Shown here piece after piece: positions 50,301 through 60,376 of a stretch of 64,000 nt of DNA. Under the pieces are notes generated by a model, which saw nothing but the letters and a program-made list of their open reading frames with translations, was not told the DNA's origin and searched no databases. Numbering within the stretch: the stretch's first letter is position 1; every line of letters begins with the position of its first letter. This DNA is from Jannaschia sp. M317 (lineage in GTDB: Bacteria > Pseudomonadota > Alphaproteobacteria > Rhodobacterales > Rhodobacteraceae). The stretch lies in the NCBI RefSeq assembly GCF_025141175.1, contig NZ_CP081155.1:2137001-2201000 (forward strand), in the 5' to 3' direction. The translations under genes and the position numbers were made by a program.

Positions 50301-52844
50301 TCAGGCCAGCATCCGATCGATCATTTCGCCCAGATCGCGACTCGTCTCGGCGTGTTGCAGCCTTTCCAGCTGCGCACGGATCAAACCCTGCCGATCCGCG
50401 TCGTAGCGTCGCCAGGTGTCAAAGGCCGTCGACATCCGCGCCGTTGTTTGCGGGTTCGACGCGTCAAGCTTCAGCAGCCAATCCGCCAGGAACCGATAAC
50501 CAGACCCGTCGGCGGTGTGGAATCCCGCAGGATTGCCCGACGTCAGCCCTCCGATGACGGACCGGAACCGGTTCGGGTTCGTCATATCGAAATCGGCATG
50601 CCGGGTCAGACCGGTTGCGACGCCCACCGCGCGGTCAGGGGCAGCATGGGCGACCTGGGCCGTGAACCACTTGTCCATGACCAGGCGGTCGTGCTGCCAA
50701 TCTGCCTCGAACTGCCCCGCGACCGACGGATCACCCGCCTCCAGCAGGCAGGCAAAGGCGGCCATGCGGTCGGTCATGTTGTCCGCCGCGTCATAGGCCG
50801 CCCGCGCCGCTGCGCCGTCGTCCAAAAGCGTCTGGAACTTGAGCAGCTGCGCCGACAGCGCCCGTTTGCCCGCGTCCTCTGCCTTCGGGTCGAAGGGGCC
50901 GAGGATGTGCATGGCGTCGCGCAACACGGGCAGGTCGTGGGCCAGCCGCCCGGCGACGGCCACCGCCGCCGCCTTCCGGGCGGCATGGATCGCGTCGGGG
51001 TCCGGCACCACGCCCATCTGGTGCAGGGTCTGCGCCAGATCGTCCTCGGAAGGCAGGCCAAGCGCCAGCGCGCGGAACGCCGGATCGGCGGTGTCGTCGC
51101 AGGCCAGCGTCGCCACGGCATCCAGCCAGGCCGCGTCGAACCCGGCGCCTTCGGTCACCGCGCGAATGATACGCGACTTGGCCAGTGTCCGCCCGGCTTC
51201 CCAGCGGTTGAACGGGTCGCTGTCGTGGGCCAACAGGATCAGGCGGTCCGCCTCCGGCTGGTCGAAGTCCAGCACCACCGGCGCTGAAAAGCCGCGCAGC
51301 ATCGAAAGGACGGGGCGGTCTGGCAGGGCCACCTCCAGCGTGGCGGTGGCCTCTGACAGCTCGAAAACCTCGGTCGCACGGACCTCTTTGCCCCGTGCAT
51401 CCAGCAGGCCCCAGGCCAGCGGGATCACCATCGGGGCCTTATCGGTCTGCCCCGGAGTGTCGGGAACGTCCTGTCTGATATCAAGACGATAGAGGCCGTT
51501 GTTAAAGTCCTCGCGCAGTGTCACGCGCGGCGTGCCCGCCTGCGAATACCACAACTGGAACTGCGTCAGATCGCGGCCTGTCACCTCTGCGAAGCAAGCC
51601 AGCCAATCCTCGATCGTGCAGGCCTGTCCGTCATGGCGGTCGAAATACAGCTGACAGCCGGCGTCGTAGGCGTCCGGCCCGATCAGGGTGCGCAGCATGC
51701 CGATGACCTCGGCCCCCTTGTCGTAGACGGTCGAGGTGTAGAAATTGTTGATCTCGACGAAGCTTTCGGGCCGAACGGGGTGCGCCAGCGGGCCCGCATC
51801 CTCCCGGAATTGGCGGGTGCGGAGTTTCAGGACATCCGAAATGCGTTTCACAGCCGGATCGCGCGCGTCGCAGGTGAACTGCTGGTCGCGAAAGACCGTC
51901 AGCCCCTCTTTCAGGCACAGTTGAAACCAGTCGCGGCAGGTGATCCGATTGCCGGTCCAGTTGTGGAAGTATTCGTGCGCCACGACGCTTTCGATCCACT
52001 CATAGGTCGCATCGGTCGCGGTGTCGGGACTGGCCAGGACATAGGCGCTGTTGAAGACGTTCAGGCCCTTGTTCTCCATTGCCCCCATGTTGAAATCGTC
52101 CACCGCGACGATGTTGAACACCGACAGGTCGTAGGCGCGGCCATAGACCTCCTCGTCCCAGGCCATGGACCGTTTGAGCGCGTCCATCGCATAGCCGGTG
52201 CGCCCCTCGTCGCCCGGGCGCACCCAGATGTTCAGCGCCACCTCGCGCCCGTCCATCGTGGTAAAGGTGTCGGATGTCGCCACCAGGTTCCCGGCCACCA
52301 GGGCGAACAGATAGGTCGGCTTGGGCCAGGGATCGTGCCATTTGCCTGGCGCGACCTCATCACCGTTGGACAAGAGGACGGGCAGATCCGCCTCGATCTC
52401 CACGTCGTAGGTGGCCATCACGTCGGGGCAGTCCAGCATCCAGGTGATGCGGCGGAACCCCTCGGCCTCGCACTGGGTGCAATACATGCCGTTCGACATA
52501 TAGAGCCCGTCAAACGCCTTGTTCGTCTCGGGTGAAATGCGCACCACGGTTTCCAGCAGAAAGGCATCGGGGGCGTCATGCAGGGTCAGGGTCGTGTCGG
52601 TTACGGTATAGCGATCCTCGGCCAGCGGCTCTCCGTCCAGCGCGAGAGAGACCAGATCCAGCTGTTCGCCATTCAGAACCATCTCGCCCGGACCCTGCCT
52701 CCGACAGGTCAGGCGCGCCATGACCTCGGTCGCCCGCGGATCGAGGCGGACATGCATATCCACATGGGTGACGGTGACTGGCACCGGCGCATAGTCGGAG
52801 AGGTGGATCGTCTGGTCCGGGGACGAGGGGGTGGCGTCGCGCAT
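50301..52844 (-). CDS. pepN: Aminopeptidase N (M1 family)
   Basis: 847 residues from the ATG at 52842-52844, with AAAGGAG upstream. The exopeptidase motif is GAMEN and the zinc site HEYFHNWTGNRITCRDWFQL runs into KEGLTVF, i.e. HExxH-x18-E. Catalytic Tyr is expected in NNFYTSTVYDKGAEVIGM. The DUF3458/PepN-type C-terminal helical domain is complete (to DRMLA). It removes N-terminal residues from peptides in the cytoplasm. It stands alone and ends just before the twin palindrome. Confidence 0.94.
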   Translation of the reverse strand: MRDATPSSPDQTIHLSDYAPVPVTVTHVDMHVRLDPRATEVMARLTCRRQGPGEMVLNGEQLDLVSLALDGEPLAEDRYTVTDTTLTLHDAPDAFLLETVVRISPETNKAFDGLYMSNGMYCTQCEAEGFRRITWMLDCPDVMATYDVEIEADLPVLLSNGDEVAPGKWHDPWPKPTYLFALVAGNLVATSDTFTTMDGREVALNIWVRPGDEGRTGYAMDALKRSMAWDEEVYGRAYDLSVFNIVAVDDFNMGAMENKGLNVFNSAYVLASPDTATDATYEWIESVVAHEYFHNWTGNRITCRDWFQLCLKEGLTVFRDQQFTCDARDPAVKRISDVLKLRTRQFREDAGPLAHPVRPESFVEINNFYTSTVYDKGAEVIGMLRTLIGPDAYDAGCQLYFDRHDGQACTIEDWLACFAEVTGRDLTQFQLWYSQAGTPRVTLREDFNNGLYRLDIRQDVPDTPGQTDKAPMVIPLAWGLLDARGKEVRATEVFELSEATATLEVALPDRPVLSMLRGFSAPVVLDFDQPEADRLILLAHDSDPFNRWEAGRTLAKSRIIRAVTEGAGFDAAWLDAVATLACDDTADPAFRALALGLPSEDDLAQTLHQMGVVPDPDAIHAARKAAAVAVAGRLAHDLPVLRDAMHILGPFDPKAEDAGKRALSAQLLKFQTLLDDGAAARAAYDAADNMTDRMAAFACLLEAGDPSVAGQFEADWQHDRLVMDKWFTAQVAHAAPDRAVGVATGLTRHADFDMTNPNRFRSVIGGLTSGNPAGFHTADGSGYRFLADWLLKLDASNPQTTARMSTAFDTWRRYDADRQGLIRAQLERLQHAETSRDLGEMIDRMLA

Positions 52845-52962
52845 GGGGGTCTCCTTTGGCGTCAAGCTAGGGTCGGGGAAAGGCGGGGACCAGAGCGAAA
52901 AGCACCGTGACTTGACCGGCCACGGCGCTAATTCCCGGGTCGGGCGACGGCGGGGGCAGGCG

Positions 52963-53103
52963 ATGGGCCGAATGACACGCAAGGGCGATTTGCCCACCAA
53001 GACGTGCCAGACGTGCGGTCGGCCCTTTGCCTGGCGGCGCAAATGGGCGGATGTCTGGGACGAGGTAAAATACTGCTCGGACCGGTGTCGCCGAAAGCGG
53101 TAA
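52963..53103 (+). CDS. DUF2256 family zinc-ribbon-like small protein
   Basis: 46 residues, with a possible start nine bases later at 52972. [20 protein letters not shown] and [10 protein letters not shown] give four cysteines in two C-x2/3-C pairs, matching DUF2256, whose opening is typically KKDLPxKxCxxCgRPF. Highly basic; probably zinc binding. Some family members are encoded near photolyase-related genes, but none is here. It sits in the divergent region between pepN and glcB. Confidence 0.8.
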   Translation: MGRMTRKGDLPTKTCQTCGRPFAWRRKWADVWDEVKYCSDRCRRKR

Positions 53104-53176
53104 AAAAATCTTACCAATCCTGTTGCCGATAGGAAACTTCTGCGTTAGATGCGTCACAACATCTCAGGAGGCTCCC

Positions 53177-55300
53177 ATGACCCGCATCGACAAATCCGGC
53201 CTTCAGGTCGCCCCCGAACTGGCCACCTTCGTCGACAACCAGGCATTGCCGGGCACCGGGATCGACGCGCAGGCGTTCTGGTCCGGTTTCGCCCAGCTTG
53301 TCGGTGATCTCGCCCCGAAGAACGCCGCTTTTCTGGCCGATAGAGAGGCCATTCAGGTCAAGATCGACGACTGGCACCGCAGCCGTGCCGGTCAGCCCCA
53401 CGACGCCGCAGCCTACACCGCGTTTCTGCACGAGATCGGCTACCTCGTCCCCGAAGGTCCCGATTTCACCATCGAGACCGCCGGAGTCGATCCCGAAATC
53501 GCCAGCACTCCGGGCCCGCAGTTGGTCGTGCCGATCACCAATGCGCGCTATGCGCTGAATGCGGCGAACGCGCGTTGGGGCAACCTGTATGACGCGCTTT
53601 ATGGTACGGACGCCATCGGTGATGCGCCGATGGGCAAGGGATATGATGCGGCGCGCGGTGCGCGGGTGATTGCCTGGGGCAAGGATTTCCTTGATCGCGC
53701 GGTACCGCTTGCCTCCGGCTCTTGGGCGGAAGTGACGGATCTGGGCGTGTCGGGCGGTGCGCTGACCGGTGTGACCCTGGCGAACCCGGATGCCTATCGC
53801 GGCTGGGTCGATGACAATGGCACCCTGCGTATCCTTTTGCAGAACAACGGCTTGGGTGTCATTCTTGTCCTGACCCGCGATGGCGCCATCGGTCGCGACG
53901 ACCCCATGGGGCTGGATGCAATCCACCTGGAATCGGCCCTATCGGCCATCATGGACTGCGAGGATTCGGTCGCCTGCGTCGACGCCGAGGACAAGGTTCA
54001 GGCCTATTCCAACTGGCTGGGCCTGATGCGTGGCGACCTGAGCGAAGAGGTATCCAAAGGGGGCACCACCTTCACCCGGACGTTGAATCCGGACATGGAA
54101 TTCAACGGTCCCGACGGCGTGTTCTCGGTCAAGGGCCGCGCGCTCATGCTCATCCGTAATGTGGGCCACCTGATGACCAACCCGGCCATCCTGCTGCCTG
54201 ACGGCTCCGAAATCCCCGAAGGATTGATGGACGCCGCGATTACCACGCTGATCGCGATGCACGACCTGGCGCGCGACGGGGGCAATTCCGTCACCGGCTC
54301 CGTCTACGTCGTCAAACCCAAGATGCACGGCCCCGCCGAAGTGGCCTTTGCGGACGAGATCTTCAGCCGGGTCGAGGCGATGCTGGGCCTGCCTGCGAAT
54401 ACCGTCAAACTGGGCATCATGGACGAGGAGAGGCGGACCTCTGCCAACCTCAAGGAATGTATCCGCGCCGCCAGGTCGCGCGTGGCCTTCATCAACACGG
54501 GCTTCCTGGATCGCACCGGGGACGAGATCCACACCAGCATGGAAGCGGGGCCGATGCTGCCCAAGGGCGAGATGAAATCGACCCCCTGGATCGCGGCCTA
54601 CGAAGACCGCAACGTCGACATCGGCCTGGCCTGCGGGCTGAAGGGGCGTGCGCAGATTGGCAAAGGCATGTGGGCCATGCCCGACATGATGCAGGCTATG
54701 CTGGAGCAAAAAATCGGCCACCCGAAATCGGGCGCGACCTGCGCCTGGGTTCCGTCGCCCACCGCCGCCACATTGCACGCGACCCATTACCACGCGGTCG
54801 ACGTTCTGGCCCGCCAGGATGAACTGGCAGCAGGCGGCGCGCGCGGCACGCTGGCCGATCTGCTGACCATCCCGGTGATGGAGGGGCGCAACCTGTCCGA
54901 CGCCGAGGTCACAGCCGAGATCGAGAACAACGCCCAGGGCATCCTGGGCTACGTCGTGCGGTGGGTCGACGAGGGGATCGGTTGTTCCAAGGTGCCGGAC
55001 ATCAACGATGTGGGCCTGATGGAAGACCGCGCCACCTGCCGGATTTCTTCGCAGGCGCTGGCCAACTGGTTGCACCACGGCGTCGTCACGCCCGACCAGG
55101 TCGAGGCGGGCATGCAGAAGATGGCCGCAAAGGTCGACGCCCAGAACGCGGGAACCCCCGGCTATGTGCCGATGGCGCCCGGTTTCGACGGGGTCGCCTA
55201 CAAGGCGGCGCAGGACCTGGTGTTCCAGGGTCGCGTCCAGCCGTCGGGCTATACCGAGCCGGTGCTGCACCGCCGCCGGTTGGAGCTGAAGGCCAGCTGA
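53177..55300 (+). CDS. glcB: Malate synthase G
   Basis: 707 residues from the ATG at 53177, chosen for the AGGAGG upstream. It is the monomeric G isoform by length, with catalytic and Mg segments [52 protein letters not shown] and the C-terminal catalytic Asp region. It condenses glyoxylate with acetyl-CoA to malate. It is followed by a GlcG-like gene, as in glc operons. No isocitrate lyase or glycolate oxidase genes are in the window, but glycolate or glyoxylate from the sugar-acid pathway could be its substrate source. Confidence 0.95.
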   Translation: MTRIDKSGLQVAPELATFVDNQALPGTGIDAQAFWSGFAQLVGDLAPKNAAFLADREAIQVKIDDWHRSRAGQPHDAAAYTAFLHEIGYLVPEGPDFTIETAGVDPEIASTPGPQLVVPITNARYALNAANARWGNLYDALYGTDAIGDAPMGKGYDAARGARVIAWGKDFLDRAVPLASGSWAEVTDLGVSGGALTGVTLANPDAYRGWVDDNGTLRILLQNNGLGVILVLTRDGAIGRDDPMGLDAIHLESALSAIMDCEDSVACVDAEDKVQAYSNWLGLMRGDLSEEVSKGGTTFTRTLNPDMEFNGPDGVFSVKGRALMLIRNVGHLMTNPAILLPDGSEIPEGLMDAAITTLIAMHDLARDGGNSVTGSVYVVKPKMHGPAEVAFADEIFSRVEAMLGLPANTVKLGIMDEERRTSANLKECIRAARSRVAFINTGFLDRTGDEIHTSMEAGPMLPKGEMKSTPWIAAYEDRNVDIGLACGLKGRAQIGKGMWAMPDMMQAMLEQKIGHPKSGATCAWVPSPTAATLHATHYHAVDVLARQDELAAGGARGTLADLLTIPVMEGRNLSDAEVTAEIENNAQGILGYVVRWVDEGIGCSKVPDINDVGLMEDRATCRISSQALANWLHHGVVTPDQVEAGMQKMAAKVDAQNAGTPGYVPMAPGFDGVAYKAAQDLVFQGRVQPSGYTEPVLHRRRLELKAS

Positions 55301-55323
55301 CCGTTCCGCTGCCGGGGCGCGGG

Positions 55324-55386
55324 GGGCGGCGTGAACCCCGCCCTACGGTCCCGCGCGTCAGCCGTAGGGCGGGGTTCACGCCGCCC
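55324..55386. repeat. 25-bp perfect inverted repeat between glcB and the GlcG-like gene
   Basis: Two exactly complementary 25-nt arms (55324-55348 and 55362-55386, including GGGCGGCGTGAACCCCGCC) around a 13-nt loop. The motif GTAGGGCGGGGTTCA resembles extragenic palindromes I recall from many proteobacterial genomes. It lies 23 bp after the glcB stop and ends 21 bp before the GlcG-like start, with no T-run. It can form a very stable hairpin. Confidence 0.65.
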
Positions 55387-55407
55387 TCCCACATTACAGG
55401 AGAGACC

Positions 55408-55833
55408 ATGACCGATCTGACTCAATCCCAGGCCCGCACCATCATCGATGCCACCTTTGCCAAGGGGCAGGAAATGGGACTGAATCCCCTGTCCGTTGCA
55501 GTGCTGGACGCCGGGGGACATCTGAAGGCGTTCGACCGCCAGGATGGCGCCTCTCCGGGGCGGTATGGCATCGCGCAGGGCAAGGCCTATGGTGCCGTCA
55601 TGCTGGGGATGCCCGGCTCCGCGCAGATGGCCCGCGCCGAAAGCCAGGCCTATTTCATGGCCGCCGTGAACGGCGTCTTCGGCGGGCAGGTCGTGCCGGT
55701 GCCGGGGGGCATCCTGCTCAAGGACGGGGACCGGGTGATCGGGGCCGTGGGCGTGACCGGCGACACCTCGGACAACGACGCCGAGGCCGGGCTGGCCGGG
55801 ATTGCCGCCGCCGGCCTTACGGGCGCAGCCTGA
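55408..55833 (+). CDS. GlcG/HbpS-family haem-binding protein
   Basis: 141 residues from the ATG at 55408 (AGGAGAG upstream). PLSVAVLDAGGHLKAFDRQDG and the C-terminal GVTGDTSDNDAEAG match GlcG/PduO-C/HbpS domains. There is no signal peptide, so it is cytoplasmic, unlike secreted HbpS. Members bind haem or act as accessory proteins for glycolate or diol metabolism. It lies 107 bp after glcB with a large palindrome between. Its 3' end overlaps the convergent P450 gene by 17 bp. Confidence 0.82.
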   Translation: MTDLTQSQARTIIDATFAKGQEMGLNPLSVAVLDAGGHLKAFDRQDGASPGRYGIAQGKAYGAVMLGMPGSAQMARAESQAYFMAAVNGVFGGQVVPVPGGILLKDGDRVIGAVGVTGDTSDNDAEAGLAGIAAAGLTGAA

Positions 55834-57013
55834 CGCGCAGGGCCTCTGGCCCGCGCAACCCGACCCGGCGCAACCAGCGAGGCGGCGGGCCATCCAGCAC
55901 CACATCCGGATAGCGGGTCAGCAGGACGCGCAGCGCCTCTGCCACCTCTGCGCGGGCCAGTTGCAGGCCCAGACAGACATGCGGGCCAAAGCCGAACCCC
56001 AGATGCGGGTTCGGCAATCGGGTCGGGTCGAAGTGTTCCGGTGCCTCGATCCGGTCCGGGTCATGGTTCGCTGCCAGCAGAAAGGCCGTGATCTTGTCAC
56101 CCTTGGTCAGGCGAACGCCCTGAAAATCGCAGGTCTCGCGGACAAAATGCAGCTTGGTCATCATCACCGGCGACCAGAAACGCATCGCTTCCTCCACGAA
56201 GGTCGCCATTCGCGCCGGGTCGGACAGACTCGCCCTCAGCTCCGGGCGGTGCATCAGCGTGAGCAGGCAATCGTTGATCAGGTGCACCGTCGTCTCGTGC
56301 CCCGCCACAAACAGCATCATGACCATGGCCAAAAGCTCTTCCTCGCTCAGCCGGTCCCCGCCGTCCCGCGCCGCGACCAGGTCCGACATCAGGCCTGCGC
56401 GCGGATGCAGCCGCACATCCGCCAGCTGCGCGCGGATCAGACGCATCACCCCACCCATCCGCAGCAGCGCGATCAACATCTGAGGCGCACCCGTCGCCCC
56501 CGACAACGGGGCCAGCCCGCGCCGCAGCGCGGGGCGCGCGGCCTCGGACAGACCAAGCAACTCGCAAATCACCTCAAACGGCAGGGGGCGGGTGTAGTGC
56601 GGCACCAGATCAATGGGGCGCGCGGGATCGATCCGATCCAGCAGCACCTCTGCCCGCGCGGCGATGGCCGGGCGCAGATCGTCCATCGCGGTCCGCGCAA
56701 AGGCGGCAGACACGAGGCGGCGCAGGCGCGCGTGATCATCCCCGTCCTTCAGGATCATGGTCTGCAGCAGTGGCGCGATGCGGCGGGGCATCCACCAGAA
56801 ACTTTGCGCCAAGGATTTGCCCGTGGCGCCGCGGCTGTCGCGAACGAAGCGCGCGTCATCCTTCAACAAAGCCCGCGCTGCGGCGTCGGTGGTCGTCATC
56901 CAGACCGGCCCGATCAGGGGCAGGCGCATCCGGGCAACGGGTCCGTCGGCCCGCAGTCGCGCCAGGGCAGAAACCGGATCGGTCAGAAAAGCGGTGCTGC
57001 GCAGATCAATCAT
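55817..57013 (-). CDS. Cytochrome P450
   Basis: 398 residues from the ATG at 57011-57013. The I-helix oxygen-activation motif is AGHETTVHLI, the K-helix E-x-x-R is in EEAMRFWSP, and the haem-cysteine loop is FGFGPHVCLGLQLAR. It is a soluble bacterial class I P450 that needs separate ferredoxin and reductase partners; none is adjacent. It is convergent with the GlcG-like gene, overlapping by 17 bp, and divergent from the C26 hydrolase. Substrate unknown. Confidence 0.92.
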   Translation of the reverse strand: MIDLRSTAFLTDPVSALARLRADGPVARMRLPLIGPVWMTTTDAAARALLKDDARFVRDSRGATGKSLAQSFWWMPRRIAPLLQTMILKDGDDHARLRRLVSAAFARTAMDDLRPAIAARAEVLLDRIDPARPIDLVPHYTRPLPFEVICELLGLSEAARPALRRGLAPLSGATGAPQMLIALLRMGGVMRLIRAQLADVRLHPRAGLMSDLVAARDGGDRLSEEELLAMVMMLFVAGHETTVHLINDCLLTLMHRPELRASLSDPARMATFVEEAMRFWSPVMMTKLHFVRETCDFQGVRLTKGDKITAFLLAANHDPDRIEAPEHFDPTRLPNPHLGFGFGPHVCLGLQLARAEVAEALRVLLTRYPDVVLDGPPPRWLRRVGLRGPEALRVRLRP

Positions 57014-57127
57014 GCACAACAGATAGGCATTTGTCAGATCGTGCGCCAGCGAAGGCGGACCCGTGCTTTGGCGCCGCTATGCGCGGGCGCGCAGGCGCGG
57101 TAGACATTCGGCAACCGGAGGACCTCA

Positions 57128-57901
57128 ATGCGCCCGATCGTCGGCATTATTTCGAACCACTACCTGATCAACGATCAGTATCCTGCCCACGCCAATGGCA
57201 AGATGAATACCGATGCCGTGGCCGAGGTCGCGGGGGCCATGCCGCTGTCCTTTCCGGGCGACCCGGATGCCGTGACAATCGAAGAACTGCTGGAGGTATT
57301 CGATGGCTTCCTGCTGACCGGGGGGCGCCCGAACATCCACCCCGAGGAATACGGCGAAGAAGAGACCGAGGCGCATGGCACCTTTGACCGGGGTCGCGAC
57401 CGCGTGGCCCTGCCGCTGATCCGCGCCTGCGTGGACCGCGGGCAGCCGGTCCTGGGCATTTGCCGCGGCTTTCAGGAACTGGCCGTTGCCATGGGGTCGA
57501 CCCTGCACCCCGAGATCCGTGACTTGCCGGGCCGGATGAACCACCGCATGCCACCTGACGGCACGATCGAGGAAAAGTTCGCCCTGCGCCACGAGGTGCG
57601 CTTTACCTCGGGCGGCCCGTTCGCGCGCCTGATGGGGGCAGAGACGGTGATGACCAATACCCTGCACGGGCAGGGGGTCAAACAGGCGGGGCCGCGCGTC
57701 AAGGTCGACGGCTGGGCCCCCGACGACACGCCCGAAGCGATCTGGATCGAGGGCGCGCCGGGGTTCGCGATGGCGGTGCAATGGCACCCTGAATGGAACG
57801 CCGGAGACGACCCCGTCTCGCGCCCTTTGTTCGAGGCTTTTGGCGCCGCCTGCCGCGACTGGCGTGCCGGGCGGACGGCCCCCCTGCGCGCGGTCGGCTG
57901 A
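57128..57901 (+). CDS. Class I glutamine amidotransferase-like hydrolase (peptidase C26, PuuD-like)
   Basis: 257 residues. The nucleophile is in VLGICRGFQEL, the catalytic His in VQWHPEWN, and LLTGGRPNIHPEEYGE precedes them in the PuuD pattern, which hydrolyses gamma-glutamyl-GABA in the putrescine pathway. GGAGGA stands before the ATG. No other puu genes are nearby, so the physiological substrate may be a different gamma-glutamyl compound. Confidence 0.87.
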   Translation: MRPIVGIISNHYLINDQYPAHANGKMNTDAVAEVAGAMPLSFPGDPDAVTIEELLEVFDGFLLTGGRPNIHPEEYGEEETEAHGTFDRGRDRVALPLIRACVDRGQPVLGICRGFQELAVAMGSTLHPEIRDLPGRMNHRMPPDGTIEEKFALRHEVRFTSGGPFARLMGAETVMTNTLHGQGVKQAGPRVKVDGWAPDDTPEAIWIEGAPGFAMAVQWHPEWNAGDDPVSRPLFEAFGAACRDWRAGRTAPLRAVG

Positions 57902-57929
57902 CGGGCGTTTCGGCGAAAGCTCTGTCCCC

Positions 57930-59528
57930 TCAGCCGTAGGTCTCCAACATCTGCAGCAAGTCGTCGTGGGTGTTGATCTCGTCAACCGGCTTGTCCTGCC
58001 GCCAGCGCAGCATGCGCGGAAAACGCAGCGCCACGCCGGACTTGTGCCGCGTGCTGCGTTGTATCCCCTCGAACCCGATTTCGAACACCAGCTCGGGCGG
58101 CACCTGTCGCACGGGGCCAAAACGTGCCTGCGTGTTGCGCCGCACCCAGGCGGTGATCTTGCGGAATTCTGCGTCGGTCAGGCCGGAATAGGCCTTGGTA
58201 AAAGGCACCAACTCGTTCCCTTTGGCCACCGCAAAGGTGAAATCGGTGTAAAGGTTCGCGCGTCGCCCATGCCCGGCCTGAGCGTAGATCATGACGGCGT
58301 CGATAGTCAGGGGGTCCAGCTTCCACTTCCACCAGTCGCCGCGTTTGCGCCCGACGTGGTAGGCGGAGGTCTTGCGCTTCAGCATCAGCCCCTCGGCCTG
58401 GGCGTCGCGCGCGCCGGCGCGGGTCTTGGCCAAGGCATCCCAGCTTTCGAACGGCACCAGCGGCGACAGGGCGACGGGGCCCTCGGGCGGCAGGCCGGCG
58501 AGCATCGCCTGCAGCCGCGCGCGCCGCGCCGCGAAGGGCAAGGCGCGCAGGTCTTTGCCCGCGTCCTCGAGCAGGTCATAGGCGCGCAGGATCACCGGGG
58601 CCTCTGCCAGCAGTTTTTTCGGCACCGTCTTGCGCCCGATCCGAGGTTGCAGGGCGTTGAAGCTGCGCGGCTGCCCGGTCGCCGCATCCCAGACCAGGAC
58701 CTCTCCGTCGAGGACCGTGCCGTCCGGCAGGAAATCGCCCGCCCGCGCAAACTCCGGGAAGCGGTCGGTCATCAGCTCCTCGCCGCGCGACCACAGATGA
58801 TGGGTGCCGCCGCGCAAGATCAGCTGACCCCGGATCCCGTCCCATTTCCATTCCGCCAGCCAATCTTCGGGCGGGCCCAGATCGTCGGGATTATCGTCCA
58901 GCCCATGTGCCAGGCAAAACGGATAGGGTCGGCTGAGATCCGCGTCAGGGTCGGGGGCGGTGATCAGGGCACCGTAGCTGGTCGTCTCGGGCGTCCATTT
59001 GCCCATCAGGCGATGCGCCAGCTCTGCCTCCGGGATGGCGGTGGCTTGCGACAGGGCGCGGGTCATCAGCTTTTGACTGACACCCACGCGAAATCCGCCC
59101 GTGATCAGCTTGTTGAACACGAACCGTTCTGCCCCTGCCAACCGGTCCCAGGCGTCTTCGACAAAGGCGCGTTTGTCGCTGTCGTCCGCCGACGACAGCG
59201 CGCGAATGTCGGCGATCCAATCCGACAGCGGCCGATCCGCCTGTCGTGCGGGGGGCGGCAGGACCAGGTGCATCGTTTCGGCCAGATCGCCCACGACGTC
59301 ATAGCTGGCGCGGAACAACCAGTCCGGCAGCCCCGCCTTGGCCGCGGCCCATTCCGCAAGGCGCGTGGCCGTCACGGTCCGCTTGGGCCGCCGCCCGGAC
59401 AGAAGTGCGATTGTCCAGAGGCGGTCGTCCTCGGGGGCCTCGCGAAAGTAGTCCGCCAGCGCAGCGGTCTTGACCGAGGTCTTGGTCGTCTGGTCCAGCG
59501 CCGTGAAAGCCTGCGCGAACCGTTTCAT
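57930..59528 (-). CDS. ATP-dependent DNA ligase
   Basis: 532 residues. The N-terminal DNA-binding domain (~1-175) is followed by the adenylation domain with the nucleophile lysine in EWKWDGIRGQL. Motif III is LDGEVLVWD, motif IV EGLMLKRK, motif V WWKWKLDPLTIDAVMIYAQ, and there is an OB-fold tail. Bacterial ligases of this class are typically encoded with an exonuclease, an Lhr-type helicase and the PdeM endonuclease. Here only the exonuclease gene is present, separated by one alpha/beta hydrolase gene, with 4-bp overlaps. A DNA-repair role is likely; NAD-dependent LigA would do replication. Confidence 0.9.
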   Translation of the reverse strand: MKRFAQAFTALDQTTKTSVKTAALADYFREAPEDDRLWTIALLSGRRPKRTVTATRLAEWAAAKAGLPDWLFRASYDVVGDLAETMHLVLPPPARQADRPLSDWIADIRALSSADDSDKRAFVEDAWDRLAGAERFVFNKLITGGFRVGVSQKLMTRALSQATAIPEAELAHRLMGKWTPETTSYGALITAPDPDADLSRPYPFCLAHGLDDNPDDLGPPEDWLAEWKWDGIRGQLILRGGTHHLWSRGEELMTDRFPEFARAGDFLPDGTVLDGEVLVWDAATGQPRSFNALQPRIGRKTVPKKLLAEAPVILRAYDLLEDAGKDLRALPFAARRARLQAMLAGLPPEGPVALSPLVPFESWDALAKTRAGARDAQAEGLMLKRKTSAYHVGRKRGDWWKWKLDPLTIDAVMIYAQAGHGRRANLYTDFTFAVAKGNELVPFTKAYSGLTDAEFRKITAWVRRNTQARFGPVRQVPPELVFEIGFEGIQRSTRHKSGVALRFPRMLRWRQDKPVDEINTHDDLLQMLETYG

Positions 59529-60376
59529 GTCAGCACCTTCTTGAGCCGCAGCAGCGCCGCCTCTGCCGCGGCCGACCGCCCCACGGCCAGATGATAGACA
59601 TGCGGCACGCCATGTTCCACAAAGGTCGAAACCCGCGCGCCGTCTTCGCGCAGGCGTCGGGCGATGGCCTGTCCGTCGCGTTCCAACACCTCGCGCGATG
59701 ACAGTTCGATATGCACGGGCGGCGCGTTCGGATATCGGCCGAGGATCGGCGACAGGCGCGGATCACGCGCATCGGCACCGGCGACATAGGCCGCGCGGCA
59801 CCGGGTCAGAAAGGCGGCGGGCATCAGCATCTCGTCACACTCCGGCGCGTCGCGGCCTTCGCGCAGGTCAACGGCGGGCGAAATCAGGGTGACGGACAGC
59901 GGCGGTTTTTCCCGCGCCAGCATGTCCTGCAAGACGACCAGCGCCAGATTGCCGCCCGCGCTGTCCCCTGCCAGGTGGAACGGGCCGGGCATGGCGCGGG
60001 CCACGGCGGTGCAATCGTCCGGCGCGGCGGGAAACGGGTTTTCGGGTGCCAGGCGATAGTCGGGCAGCCAGACCTCCAACCCGGTTTCCTGCGCCATGCG
60101 GTCGGCAAAGGCCGCGTGGGTCTGGGGCGATCCGATGATGAACCCGCCCCCATGCAGCCAGAGCAGCCGCCCGCGTGCCTCCGCAGGCCGCGACACACGG
60201 GTGCGGATACCTGCCACATCCTCCCACACGACAGAGGCGGCGGCCGGGCGGGCGTTTAGACGGGCGCTGATTTCGAACAGGGTCCGCTGCGCCGCGATGG
60301 GCAGAGGCAGCGCCAGAAGAGGGCGATCGATGTAGCGCGTGGTCATCCGGCGCAGGCGGTCGAAGGCACGGCTCAT
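59525..60376 (-). CDS. Alpha/beta hydrolase (hormone-sensitive-lipase family)
   Basis: 283 residues. The oxyanion motif is WLHGGGFIIGSPQTH, the nucleophile elbow AGDSAGGNLAL, the acid in the region near VLERDGQAIARRLRE and the His in HGVPHVYHL. It is a bacterial HSL-type esterase for short acyl esters. Unusually it sits inside the DNA ligase/exonuclease pair, overlapping both neighbours by 4 bp (ATGA), so all three are co-translated. A link to repair is not evident. Confidence 0.88.
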   Translation of the reverse strand: MSRAFDRLRRMTTRYIDRPLLALPLPIAAQRTLFEISARLNARPAAASVVWEDVAGIRTRVSRPAEARGRLLWLHGGGFIIGSPQTHAAFADRMAQETGLEVWLPDYRLAPENPFPAAPDDCTAVARAMPGPFHLAGDSAGGNLALVVLQDMLAREKPPLSVTLISPAVDLREGRDAPECDEMLMPAAFLTRCRAAYVAGADARDPRLSPILGRYPNAPPVHIELSSREVLERDGQAIARRLREDGARVSTFVEHGVPHVYHLAVGRSAAAEAALLRLKKVLT

